Shown piece after piece: positions 11,566 through 23,758 of a stretch of DNA of 64,000 nucleotides. The stretch spans positions 16,740,001 to 16,804,000 of the forward strand of contig OZ316893.1 of assembly GCA_973895155.1 (NCBI GenBank). The letters run 5' to 3'. The notes under the pieces were generated by a model. That model was not told the DNA's origin. It searched no databases and saw only the letters and a program-made list of their open reading frames with translations. A program made the translations under genes and the position numbers. The first letter of the stretch is position 1. Every line of letters starts with the position of its first letter. The stretch comes from Marsupella aquatica. Lineage: Eukaryota > Marchantiophyta.

Positions 11566-13217
11566 GGCTGCCGGGCGGTTTGGGCTTCCTTGCTGTCGGT
11601 CTTGGCTCCAACTCCTCCTCTGGTGCCCTTGCTTGTAGTGGGAGTATTGGTGCAACTGTCTGACTCCGAGCATACTGGCACAACAGCGACATGTGATAAC
11701 CAAGCCGAGACACGCTCCCCTGGCCTATCACTTGTTGTTCCTCCTTCAAGATCTTCTTTAGTTGGGTGAGGAGGTACCCGTTGTAGTCTCAGCTTGGGTT
11801 TGGCCTCTCTGCCAGGTAAACTTGTGCCTTGCCGATCTCCGGCCTTGCCAGGTTGCAATGCATTGTCACCGCAAGAAATCAATCATTTCTCCAATGTGCG
11901 GGTTGGTGCAGGTGTTTTGAAAGAAACCATTCTTTGTTGATGGCTAGGGAACGATCTAAACTCCTTGTCCGACAAGTTCTTCTGGGTGTCTACCTTGGTC
12001 TTGTTGCCTATCGGCAAGCCAAATACTTTGGCATTCACCTTGGAAGTGAGATAGAATTCCCTCCTGTAGATCTTGGTTGCATTGGACTTGTGATCCCATG
12101 ATCTCACAAATTCCAGCAAGTCAAATCCTGGCACCTCCGGCTTCAGCCATGGTAATCTAACAAAGGCCTCCAAGCCCGATCCGACCATGAAGCCTTGGTA
12201 TTTTCTGGACTGCATCGCTATAAAACATGCATCCTCCTCTCGTGCAAAATGTAACTGCACTGCCTGCGGTATGACCATCGCCCAGCCCTTCCATGTATCA
12301 TCTCTGGTAGGGATGGCATTGATTGGGTCGACCTCTTGTTCCTCGGCTTCCTCCTGCCTCTATCTCCCTTGCTCGGCCGGCTTTCTAGATGCCCCGACCT
12401 TGTTCTCTTGGTTGGGGTGGTTTCTTTGTTGTAGGTCATCTTCCTCTTCATTTTTGTTGCTCCTAACGACTCCCCCAACACTATTTCTTTTGTCCATGCC
12501 TCCGTGCAACCCTTTAGGTCCCAATGTTTGTCGTTGCAGCGGTTGATGGCCTCATGGATGCCAACAATTCTGTTCTTTTGAAATAGAAGATTGTCAAGTT
12601 GATCGATAGTAGGCGTCCACAAGCTTGATGAGCTCTCCTCCTAGAAAGGCAGACTTCTGCAATTCCCACAGCCAAGCAAGCTCTTGTCATTCTTGGGCTG
12701 CTCTCTTTGACTCCTCGTCCTCGTATTTCCCAATGTACTCAGTTGCCCGTTTGAATAGGCATCCCTAGAAGTGTGCAACTTGATTGACATTGCTCATTCC
12801 CACCTTGTGTCAATGCTCGGCAGTTGTTCACCTCACCTTGTTCACCTCAGCAGTTGACAGTCGTTGGCTTCTCCTTGCGAGCTGCTCGATCAATGTTTGT
12901 GAATGAGCCGTCACCCTTGGTGAACCTCCCTGACCCCCCCCTCTGGCTTGCCATTGCCTGACTTGGTCGTTGATTACCTGCAGCCACCGGTGCTTAGCTT
13001 ACCCTAACCCTAATCATGCCCCTTGGTTGCCGTTGCACCTATTACTCTCGGCCTCAGCTCGGGTCCATGGATACCCTTAATTGTTTATATATTCTCATTT
13101 TTCCTCCTTATACTAATGGTTTTAGTGTATACCACCCAGCTTTACTATTTTACAAGGCCTAGTGATTCCTGGCTAGGCATCACAGTTACATGGCGGGGCA
13201 CCAAGTACCAAGTGTTA

Positions 13218-13499
13218 TTAATATAGGACAAAGTACAACTCAAAAAGGCTGGTTGGGTTAGCCTCAATGTCATAAACATATTCCTCACTATTAGAATCAG
13301 ATGATGAATCCAAAGCGGCAATGACTGCATTATTTGTGTCTAACTCTGATTGCCCAAGAATAACACACTGAAACTCTCCAAGGGTCCCCTCAATGGAGTC
13401 CACATCAGATTCAGACAAGGAGCTCTCAAGGGCTATGGTGAGTTCAAGCTTCTGCTTGATCATTCTTAACTAAAATTGGCGCTCAGATATTCTAGGCAT
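13218..13499 (-). CDS. short acidic hypothetical ORF, possibly a fragment
   Basis: From 13499 the minus strand reads MPRISERQF, a TAG, then an 81-residue frame from 13463 rich in Ser, Asp and Glu. It stops about 35 bp before the end of PMDcc copy 0. It could be a first exon cut off by that insertion. I recognise no domain. Confidence 0.25.
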
Positions 13500-13754
13500 G
13501 TTGCACCTGGATGATTACAATTTCACCCAATTCAAGGTTGCAAAATACAACTCATTACCATGAGAATAGAATGACATGGAATCGAGTATAAAGAAGCACC
13601 AAGTGAAAGGGAGGATTATATTTTTAATGAAAACAATGTACCATAATAATACATATAGAGTGAGTCAGCAAAAAAATGAGGGTGCAGCTGGTCTCCAAGT
13701 ACAACTCATTTACCCTGAAGCCACTACTCATGCACACTAGAAGAATGAAAAATA

Positions 13755-14391
13755 TCAATCATCTAAATCAGCATCCTTCAACTGCTCAATCAGGTCTGCA
13801 AGGATTTTCTTGGCACTGTTTCGCTTGACAGGAGTGGTAGGGGTCTGCCTTTCTCTCTCTTTAGTGGGTGTCTTGAAGGAAGGACTCCTGGCACTTGGAG
13901 ACCCTACATAGAGGGGAGCAGACATGGTCATCTGGTCATCTGCGCTGGACATGCAATTCAAGGTCCGTCACAGTAAGGGACACTTGAAGCTTGGGACACT
14001 TCTGTAGAATTGACTGTACACTTGAGATTTGGTCGTTTTCAGAAAGCACACTAAAATCCTATGTTGTGCAATTCAATAAAATGCAGGCAGAGTCCCATAT
14101 AGCGGCCTTCACTGGTTTCAATGGTGGATGTGCTGCATCAGTTAACATCAGCTGGAACCTAAACTTTGGCTTTCCTGGTACTGTATGACCACAATGATGT
14201 CCAAACTCAAGTGACTTCCCACATGGCCCTCTATGGTCAACGGTATAAGGGCAGGCAGAGTAGACAAATTTCTGTGGGTATGGATTTCGAGCTGTGTAAT
14301 TGGCTGCCCAGACCAAGGAGGGTTTGTATTTTTTGATTCTCCCAGCAAGCCTGCCCTCCTCAGCATTGGAAAGGGGGGTCCATTGAGCCAT
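13755..14391 (-). pseudogene. RPA70 C-terminal-like ORF with in-frame stop
   Basis: From MAQWTPLSN the minus strand encodes KFVYSACPY, then GPCGKSL, HHCGH, FRFQLMLTDA and AAIWDSACILL. The spacing of Cys/His pairs followed by a beta-strand-rich segment resembles the zinc-containing C-terminal OB fold of replication protein A large subunit, a single-stranded-DNA binding protein. The frame has a TAG at about 14059, continues (DFSVLSENDQ ... LTVTDLEL), then shifts into a Ser/Thr/Pro-rich tail ending ADLDD* at 13755. RPA-like ORFs also travel with Helitron elements, but no helicase is visible here. Confidence 0.45.
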
Positions 14392-14499
14392 GGCCTGAAG
14401 AATGCATTTAAAACAATTTATAATGTGCAACCAACAGAGGTGACTAAACCACAATCGAAGAAAGAAAGCAACGTCGAAGTGAAGGTGTGGTGCTGAGAA

Positions 14500-17400
14500 A
14501 TTGCCTGTAACTCACCGTAAGAAGTGGTGAAAATGACCTCGCACAAATGTGACCGGTGCTGCACCTACTTGCTGCCGATCTTCTGTGGCAGGCAATGTAC
14601 AAGGCCTCTACCTCGTTCCCCTCATCCCAGGTGATGGAAAATCCTTTGTCCTCCGCATTATGTCAACAGCAGTCTTGCGCAAACTGTCATGAGCATGCAC
14701 GGGAGTGCACCGACTGCCCCACGAGAGTAGATGACACTAGACGGGAGTGCTCATGAGGTTGTTCGGGACATGGCTTCGCTGCTTCAGACGATCACGGGAC
14801 ATGCAAGTTTCAATATCGGCTATCATCGACATTGCTAGTCGTTCCCCCCTAACGTTTGACTGCCGTGCTGGATCCTGTGGAGCTGGAAGAAGCCTCGACA
14901 CCTGTCGACTCCCCTAAACCCTGGTAAGTGCGGGGCCCAATATTCTGACCTGTGTCCACGGCCTGCTGTTAGTGAAAAAGCTCGGGCGAGAATGTGCGGA
15001 CACCAACTCGGTCAACCGCACATTCATGGTCCACGTCCCGGCCCGCAAACTCTCGGACACACGTTCTGCCCACGTTTTGCTAACTTTGAGACGCCCTAAT
15101 GACCCACCTTGCACCGTCTCTCCTTTTTGCCCTGGCTCCCTTGACCGAATGTGTTCGACCGTCGGATTGGTGTTGTGGCCCTTGACCTGGTTTGTTGGTC
15201 TGGCCGGTTATTCCTTGTTGGCTGAACTTTAGTTCAGTAGATGTGATGGGGGCCCAAAAATGGCCCCAAAATACTTTGGTTTGGTTCCAATACTTTGTTC
15301 CCAATATTTTCTTTCCAATACATTGGTCTACTATACTTTGTCTTTTGTAACTAGGCCTCATTTCTTGGCATGATGACTTTATCATTGAGCAGAATAAAGT
15401 ATTTTCCCCATAGTATTGTACATGTGTACATATACTACAACATGAGACAAAAGGAGATGAGAGAGAGCATTTAATGTTTTGTTTCTTTCTAGAGAATGTT
15501 TATTGCTATTGAATCCTTTTTGTTTCTTCATTGGGAAAAGGGTTACCTAGTTATGTACAGCATCTTTGAACAAGGGTGAGTTTTTCTTTCGAAAGAATCA
15601 TACTGAGAATTTATATTTTCTTTTAATCTTTGGAAACACTTAAGGTAAATGAAAGGGATGGATATAAAAGGGAAGTGGATAATTTACTTTATTCTCTGTA
15701 ATTTTTAATGTGTTTGTTTTTTCTTTTTTAATTTCTTTTTCCTTTAAATGAAATGGGTGACCTGGGACACTCTTTCCAAGGGGCTCAATAAGAGGGGCGA
15801 CTCTTTGGGCTAATAAGAGAGGAGGGATCAGAAAAAGGAGTGGAGGAATAATTGTTAACAAATAAAAAAAATGTATTCTTCACCTGAAGAGTACCTGCTG
15901 GTTCCAAGGGGCTAAGTAAGAGGGGAGGAAGAAAAAGGAGGGGACTTTTTGTGTTTCTATTTCTTCTTCATCTGGCTGTTTAGGACAAAGGATGGACATG
16001 GAACACATGGATGGTCTTTTTTAAGAGAAATGATGGACATGGAACTCATAAATGATTGCTTTTAGATTATTTTCTTTGTTTGAGGGTGGACTATAGAGGA
16101 TTAAGGGTATATATCTTAAAGGAGGGGAGGAATAAAAAGACAAAAAAGAGACATTTTTATTCTTTGGTGGGGATGGAGAAGGTTACCTTAAGGGGAGGGA
16201 TAAAAAAAGGGTAAAGGAAATGTTTTTTTAATTGTTGAGATATTATATTCTTTGAATCAGTTATTTTCAATCTTTTAGGGTGGGTGGGATGGAGGTTTAA
16301 GTGTATTTTAAGGGGAGGAATATAAAAGTTAGACAAAAAGGGAGAGTTTTTATTTTTATTAATCTTTGTTCAAAATTGTCTTTGCTTTTATCCTTTTTCT
16401 TGCAAGAGGGGCTTAACACTATTTGAGGGAGTTCTTAATAAAGTAACAAATATGAAATGAAAATCAAAACAGAAAAATATATTCTTATTTTCTTTGTCTA
16501 AACTTCTCATGCATTTATAAGCACAAATCTAGATTTTTGTTTGAGTTATTATAGGAGAATGGGTTGGGTGTACTTTTACTTAGGTTAGGTGTGATATTAA
16601 TCAGGACTTAATTAGGTAATTGGGCTGAACTATGTTCAGTTTTTGTGATGGGCGCCTAAAAATGTCTTCAAAAGTTTTTCTCCGCAAGTTATTGTCTCCG
16701 CAAAGTACTTTGTATTGTTTTTCTTGGCAAGACTCATCCACAGCAAATTCCACTTCTTTTGACGTTTATCTGTTTTTGCACAAATGAACTCAACAATGGG
16801 ATGCAAAGCCATCCAAAAAGTTCATGAGAGAAGACCCAAAAGTCCATGTCTACATCATTTGATTCGTGCCCAGAGTTATATTATGCTGGTCAAAATTACC
16901 AAGTGGGACCTGATAGGGCTGTCGCTCAAAATGGAGCTTCTAACTTCCGGATATTAATTGTACAATAAAATAAAATAATATTAATAACCTATTTGGGGCA
17001 TTAATTGTGTTCATCTTCATTCTCTTATAGTAGAGTTGCCAAAATCTTATGACTTTTAAGACCATATATTTTTGCATAGACAAGCTACAGCAGTTTGGGT
17101 ACATAGTACCTTCAAGAATGTAATCCATGCATACATCCTTATCTGCTAATTGTTTGCATGGTTGTGAAACAAATATTAAGGTCACAAAATACAATAAAGT
17201 GGGGTGAAAGCTTCAAGTTTGATCAGATGTGAGTTCACTCGGCGTCACTCCCTAATCAATCAATTTGGCCCCAGAGTCAAGTGAACCGCAAACAAGTTGT
17301 TGAAGACAAAGGGATTCTTTTCCATGATGTAACACTCTCTTGAACTCAATCAATTCTAGATAACTCTTGGTTTTTCAAGAATAATTGGAATATGTAGTCA

Positions 17401-17880
17401 ATCATGTTTGAAACATGGTTTTCATCCGCAAAATAACACAACCACCAAGAGATACCCACAAGGTTTGAGGAGGCGAGCAGCAACTGCCAAGCTACTTTGA
17501 TTGGGAGGGAGGGTGTGGGAATTGAGGGAGGCCAGGAAAATTAGTCTAGCAAGGGCAGGGTGATTATGGCTTGGGCAGGGTTGGTGGCCATCTTACACCC
17601 TGAGTTGTGGTTTAACACACCTAGTAGCCGTGTAATAGTTCAGCCTTTGTGACCGACCCCTTCGGTCACGGGCCCAGTTTTAATGGGTTTTACTTTCATT
17701 CAAGTAAAATACTCCTTGAGATGATGTGGAAAGTTTCCGTAGAGGCGATCCTACACCTCAAAGATCACGTGGGCTCTTGGTAGCCGCCTCCTGGCTAGAC
17801 ACGATGGTGATAATGAGTGCCTGAGTGTCTACAGTAGAATGGGGCTAGGCACGCTATTGATAATGCGCAGCGGAGGAAGC
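14500..17880. other. gene-poor interval with degenerate repeats
   Basis: No convincing gene. 15220-16930 is AT-rich, and 16115-16350 holds several G/A-rich blocks (AAGGGGAGGAATA type) that look like a degenerate tandem array with a period near 100 bp. A 40-bp direct repeat pair lies at 15221 and 16624. A short hairpin (GTGACCGA / TCGGTCAC) lies at about 17650. The last few hundred bases should hold the HflX promoter, but no specific element stands out. Confidence 0.5.
15221..16670 (+). repeat. direct repeat pair, possible short terminal repeats
   Basis: GCTGAAC ... GTTCAGT ... TGTGATGGGsGCCyAAAAATG occurs at 15221-15263 and again at 16624-16665, about 1.4 kb apart and in the same orientation. 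Similarity fades after about 45 bp. This could be the ends of a small non-autonomous LTR-type element, but I see no primer site. Confidence 0.3.
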
Positions 17881-17977
17881 TGAGGATTTGGGACCCTTCT
17901 CTATTCAGTTTAAGCACCCGGACTTTTGTAAACTGTGGAGAGAAGAGAACGGCTGTGAGCAGCGAAGAATAGGCATC

Positions 17978-20900
17978 ATGCAGATTCAAATGCCGGTCCT
18001 CTCAGCGTATTGTACTCCAACCGCCGGCTGCAGCTGCTGCCTTGCGCCGGTGCGAATCAAGACCTTGTCTGCTACGAAAAAAATTGGAAATAGTTGCGGG
18101 GAATTCAACTTTAAAACTGCTGTCTATTCCAAATGGAAGGCAGGAGCTGCTAAGGGTAGGAAAACCCCCTTTAAAGGATTGGAGGGAGTTTTAGCTGAAG
18201 ACAATAAGAGCTCCGAAGATGGAACAAGCGTATTGGTGGACGCGAATCCTGGAGCTACAGGAGCCACGGTGCGCGATACCGCCAGCAAAAATGGAGCAGA
18301 ATTTGGATATGACGGTTTTTTTGATTCGGATAATCGAAAGTGGGTTGAGATTGAGACTGGGCATGGGTCAGAGAAGGAATTGGTTAATTCACTGAATACC
18401 GATTGGGGAGCGAAAGGGGGAGAGAATGCTTACAGCAAAAGTCAGGGTGGAGATTATTGGGAAAATTTTGAGAACAGGGAAAGGAAAAATGGAAAGGAAG
18501 CATCGATTACAGCCAGTGAAGGGACTACACGGGGCATGGGAGATGAGGGGAATACAAGATTCAGGCTTCGGAATGGCCGGGAGGTATTATCTCCTTACCA
18601 CCGAATTTCATAGACGAGTCGTAATCTGGAAAGGTTGAAAATCCAAACCTGTAATACTCGGCAGCGTAGGAAAGTTTGTAAATCCAAACCTTTGGTACTC
18701 GACGGCGTAGGGAGAACTATTTATTAACTCGCTTTTGAATTCTGACGGGTATGCTTGGCTTAGGGAAAGCACTCACGTAAATAAATGGTCGTCGTATAGG
18801 TGTTTGAAGAGAGAGCCTACATGGTGGGCATTGATAGAAAAGGGGCTGGAGGGAGAGCTCTCTTCGGCATCCAGGACTCTCTGGAAGAGCTCGCACAACT
18901 GGTTGACACGGCCGGACTTACCATTGTCGGATCAACTTATCAAAAGTAAGTATTGCATGTGACTCCTGCATCTCCTATCCATGGGGCTCTTGGAGGTTTT
19001 CGCAGCCTTTTTACGACAAGAGAAGAGCTTTGGTAATTAAGCAAACCAATATATCGTCAGTATTTGTTCCGAACTTGTCCCCTGAATTTAATATGCCGTG
19101 AATTTATATGCAGATTGCAGAACCCTAACCCAAAGACCTACATCGGTGGCGGTAAAGTAGCAGAACTGAAAGCAGCGATTCAGGCTTTCAAAGTGGAGAC
19201 AGTTATCTTTGATGACGAGCTGTCACCAGGGTACATATTTGAACGTCAATGATACTGCAAGTTCCTGCAACAAGAAACTGTGCATCTGTTTTGACTACTG
19301 TCTTACGCTCTGCTTTCACTTTGCAAGACAAAGCAGCATGGTGCTTGTTGTTCTGACTAATTCTGTAAACACGATTCCACTCTTCGCCGGAAGTTCTTCA
19401 AGCTAGATAGATGTAAAGTTCTTATGTTTGTTGCTGTAGCCGTTCAAGAAACGTTGCCCAGACGGATCTATCAACGCTTTTCAACAAACAAATTGGAGGG
19501 ACTCGAGAGTGTCGGGTGGGATGAAAGATATTTTGAGACTTTGATGCAGGCATTTTATGAATTCTTCTTCGCTAAATGACAGAAATGTATCCAATCTTAG
19601 ACAGGCGAGAAATCTGGAGAAAGCATTTGGGGATGATGTGCGTGTCTGCGATCGAACTGCACTGATTCTGGACATATTTAGTCAGCGTGCTGCAACTCGT
19701 GAGGCGACCTTACAGGTACTCTTTCATTCTACTGAGAACACACTTAGTCTTTATGTCTGCGTTTGTTAGTGCGCAGAGCCACTTGGACTTCTCCTTGCCT
19801 TGACATTTAAAATTTCCTCTGAGATTAAGTGTCTTGAGGCAAAACCTTTCTCAACGGTTAGATGTGCTAAATTTGGAAAGCCCGCCGGGAAAAGATTCTC
19901 TGATCGGGCTGTATTACAATTCCTTTGTAGGTAGAGTTGGCACAATTTGAGTATCAACTCCCACGATTGACGAAGTTATGGACTCATCTTGAGAGGCAAG
20001 CTGGAGGTCTCGTGAAGGGTATGGGAGAAAAACAGATAGAGGTGGACAAGCGAATCCTCCGGACTCGAGTAAGTTTTTATAGAGCATTAAGCATACCCTA
20101 TTGAATCATTGCTTCCTTGAATAGATGTGGTAGATGCATCAGATAATATCTTCAGATCGGCTTCACTTCCGACTGATTTCTTTGCGTTAGCTATGTAATT
20201 GTCGCTTAATTACCAGCACCCCCCTTGGGTTATAGGTTGCTTTCTCACTTATGGTCATTGTTTACTGACTTGATTCTCATTTCAGGGTCAACAGCAACAA
20301 CTTTTGAAAAGGTTCAGAAGTGGAGATGTGAATTGTCAAACTAACCATGTGTTGTCTCCCGATTGTTTGGTTTTTACTTCAGATTGCAGCTATAAGGAAA
20401 GTTCTTGAGTCGGTTCGTGAACATCGACAACAATATCGGGATCGTCGAGCAGATGTACCCATACCAGTGATATCATTGGTATGTACCCTTTATAGAAGCT
20501 TGCAGATTAGTCACTCTTCTTTTTGTGGAAGCTGTTTTCTACAAATAGGCCCTTCAAGCCCTATAGCTTCTAACTTGGTCTTGGATTATATCAGGTTGGG
20601 TATACAAATGCTGGTAAAAGTACATTTTTGAATAGGCTAAGTGGTGCAAATGTGCTCGCGGAAGATCGTTTATTTGCAACTCTTGATCCAACAACCAGGC
20701 GTGTGGAGGTATGTTCATGGAATACCTTGCAGCATACCTTACCGTTTTCGTGCTATGCAGTCCTATGTACTTCGATTTTCTTAAGTGTGCAAGCTTCAAG
20801 CATCGTTCTTTAGGCTTAACATGGTTTCGTGTATTGCATCTTCAGTTACCAAATGGAAAAGAGTGTCTTTTCACTGACACTGTGGGTTTTATCCAAAAGC

Positions 20901-22831
20901 TCCCTACACAGCTGGTAAGCGGTGTAAGTACCTGGTCAAAGAGTGACGTTCTCTTCTTCCAGGTTGTGTAAGATTCAGGGAGGACAATCACATCCCCGCA
21001 GTACACTAAATACCGTGCACATTGCAATGGCCACCGGGGCTTTCTAGTTTGCATGCCATGCTGTTTTACCTGATTAGGAGTGCTGTTATCATCAGCATGA
21101 TGGTGGTCACGATTGAATGTCATCCTATGGGCCTGGATTGTGATTACATTGGACGTGTTACTCTGATCTGTTATCTATTCGGGCAATCTAATATCTAAAG
21201 ACAAAAGCAATGTCTCCAAGAAACAGGTTGCAGCTTTTCGTGCCACACTGGAGGAGATCACTGACTCATCACTGTTACTGCACATGGTAGACATAAGGTG
21301 TGTTTAATTTCTTCCTGATTGGCTTTTCGCTGCGCTCTGTCTATCTGGATGTCGCAACGAAGTTATTGCATGTGCAAGGTCGTCATAGGCGACAACCAAT
21401 TCCGACTCATGGAAAGTACTGAAACTTCACTGCCGGCTTAACACAGCACGGTGTGCCGGTGGATCTGGCAAATTTTTGCGTCGTGGGTTAGTAGTAAACA
21501 TGCGTTCTGTTTAAAGGTAGTCGAACACGATTTTTGTAGAAGATTTTTATTATAAACTTCGGACATACTGGGACAACATACACTGATGGCCTCTAAAATG
21601 CAGTCATCCGATGGCAACTCAGCAAATCGAGGCTGTGAAGAGCGTGTTGGCTGAACTGGATGTCAGGCACATACCCACGCTTACTGTTTGGAACAAGGTT
21701 AACTCTCGGCTCCTTTATCATAAATCATAAATATGGATAATTAGGGGGAATGTTAAATTCACCGACACATTTACTCAATTCATCCCGACCAATGCTCTTC
21801 CGTTGACTTAGCATGAAGGCATACCCTCAGATTCTGCCACATAAGCATCCTCGGGTGATTTCAGTGATTCGGGTTGAATTTAGTAAATCCCTGGGATGGA
21901 TTTAACATTCACTTTCTCTGGACACATTCTAAATTCTCCATGAGAATTCAAATTTTGTGCTTGTTTTCTTCCAACATAAGAAAACATGGAATCGCGAAAT
22001 TTGTCTTTGACCAGTTTCGTTTTCAAGAAAATCTCTACGATTTGAGACAAATTTTGACAGTAGGGGTATTTTGTTGCAATGTACGGATCAGATCGACAAG
22101 GCAAAAGATCCCCAGCGCTTGCGAGCAGAGGCGGCTCAAAGGGATGATGTTGTATGCATTTCAGCACTCACAGGAGAGGGCATGGACAACTTTTATGAAG
22201 CTGTCGAGCAAAGAATAAAGGCCAGAACCGTTCTTCTCCTTCGGCTGCGATATCATATATTCTGTTCATTATACTGTCCGAAAACGTTCGAAACAATAGG
22301 AATGAACTCCGCCAGACCCCTTTAACAAGAATTGGGTTTATGCTTCAGAATATGACGTACTGAGGGCTTTGTTTTAAATATTGAATGCAGGATATGATGG
22401 TGTGGGTTGAGGCTGTCGTGCCGTACGCGCAAGGAGATCTCGTTAGCATTGTCCATCGGCTTGGTATTGTTGATCAAGAGGTCATTGTAATTCTCTCTGG
22501 ACAACTCTATCAGCCCGGCAAATGAGAGCTATACTTGAGAGAGAGACTCTGTTGTATTCTTTTGAAGAACCTGTAGAGTGAAATTTGGGACACGGAAAAT
22601 CGAATTGAGATGTTCAGAAACCTTGTATTAATCAATTAATACTGTGGTTTAGTTGGAGGTGTGTTCAAGTCAGAACGACTTCTTTGTGCCAAATTCCTAC
22701 CCTCTCTCATACTCATGTTCGCATTATTTCACTGATTGCAGGAGTATACAGAGCAGGGAACTTTACTAAGAGCTTATGTTCCACTTGCTCTTTCAAGACA
22801 GCTGCTTCCATTGCGGCAAGCTTACATTTGA
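17978..22831 (+). CDS. HFLX: Chloroplast-type HflX GTPase (13 exons)
   Basis: HflX is a ribosome-associated GTPase that in bacteria splits stalled or stressed ribosomes; plant homologues are organellar. Exons: 17978-18583, 18800-18945, 19114-19230, 19601-19715, 19931-20068, 20383-20478, 20595-20708, 20846-20914, 21227-21297, 21604-21697, 22092-22220, 22391-22480, 22742-22831. They sum to 1875 nt, or 624 residues. A divergent N-terminal region (possible transit peptide) precedes the HflX N-domain ([35 protein letters not shown]). The G domain shows G1 GYTNAGKS, G3 DTVGF, G4 NKID and G5 SALTG, followed by a C-terminal domain ending in TGA. All introns start GT and end AG except after exon 11, where AAG is followed by gccaga; a GT donor 12 bp further on would add four residues. 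The ATG at 17978 is inferred. Confidence 0.92.
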
Positions 22832-23756
22832 TTCCTGTGTTACTTCACCACTTGCAATTGTAACTTTCAGATTTTAATTTTATGCAACTTTAAAATGCAA
22901 ATTCTAGTTCTGTGCATCCGAAAACGTGGGTCCACGCTTAATTTTGAAGCCTCAACGGCCCGTCTCCATATTCCGTTTATTGTTTACTACAGTAGGGTGT
23001 TTCAATTGGTGGAAAGAGTTGCATTCTCGTGCTTAGAGGGTTTGGAAAATGTAACGCAGAAGTAAAGGTGCTTATAACCCCAAATGTCAAGGGCACTTTC
23101 CAAGAATATCTTGAGGCAAGTGGAACTTGGAATGGTCGCATACAAGATCTTCCAGTATTGCTGAATTTCGCTAAACGACTACTTATCGGATATGACGTCC
23201 TCCAGCCTGATGGGACTAAAGACTTGTGCAGTAACAAATACTTTCAGTCCTCATTGCTTGGCTTACCTGGGGCACATGAAAAACTTCCAACCAGAACCCA
23301 GTACATCAAGAACTTAATGTATACTTTGGAGTATCACGTGCGATCATAGTCTAATATAAACACAACTATTTTATAATGGGAATATTTTTAAAATATTTTC
23401 TATTTTTAATACTAATGATCTATTTTACTTTATAAAAAATATATATTAGAGAATATTTTACAAATATAGATTTATAATACCTTCTTTTGCTTATTATGTT
23501 TTTAAAAATTTAGTTAATTTATATGAAAAATATCTATTTTGGATCGCACATGGTTCCTAAGATTGTTGATAGTCAACCCCCCGAGGGTTCTTTGGTCGAG
23601 AGTCGGCGTTCAGGAGTAGATTGATGCAACTTCAGCGTCGAAATGTATTCGTCGTAAGAGCTGGGGTGATCGGTATTTTGTGTTGTTCGTCTTTCTTGGC
23701 CGTTGCTTGGTGTGTATGCTCCCCCTGAATTCAAAGATTTCTTGAACTGGTTTCTT
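22832..23756. other. HflX 3' flank, one orphan ORF, AT-rich tract
   Basis: A plus-strand frame at 23029-23349 (106 residues, MLRGFGKC ... YHVRS) looks coding in composition, but I do not recognise it and see no neighbouring exons. 23360-23540 is a very AT-rich tract with TTTTAAAATATTTT-like runs. 23560-23750 leads into copia C and contains a polypurine-like AGGGGGAG (minus strand) near 23720, but no LTR with TG start was found. Confidence 0.4.
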
Positions 23757-23758
23757 CA

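Larger units (their letters stand above)
6545..13184 (-). mobile_element. PMDcc copy 0: older copy, interrupted by copy 1
   Basis: Its 5' end (TGTGATGCCTAGCC on the minus strand) is at 13184. It carries a decayed version of the same ORF as copies 1 and 2; the block LPWLKPEVPGFDLLEFV is recognisable near 12150. At 11571 it is broken by copy 1 and resumes at 6845: the codons for PPGS and PMIVQIF join exactly across the insertion. It then runs through SMPMQQPAMQSLF and stops resembling its relatives near 6545, where Gypsy sequence begins. The 3' half of the element is lost. The 5-bp flank at the intact end is gttac (13185-13189). Confidence 0.75.

Noticed and set aside
17645-17675. Hairpin GTGACCGA / TCGGTCAC as a regulatory site of HflX
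   Set aside because: Single 8-bp stem about 330 bp upstream of the start codon, with no second copy or known motif.
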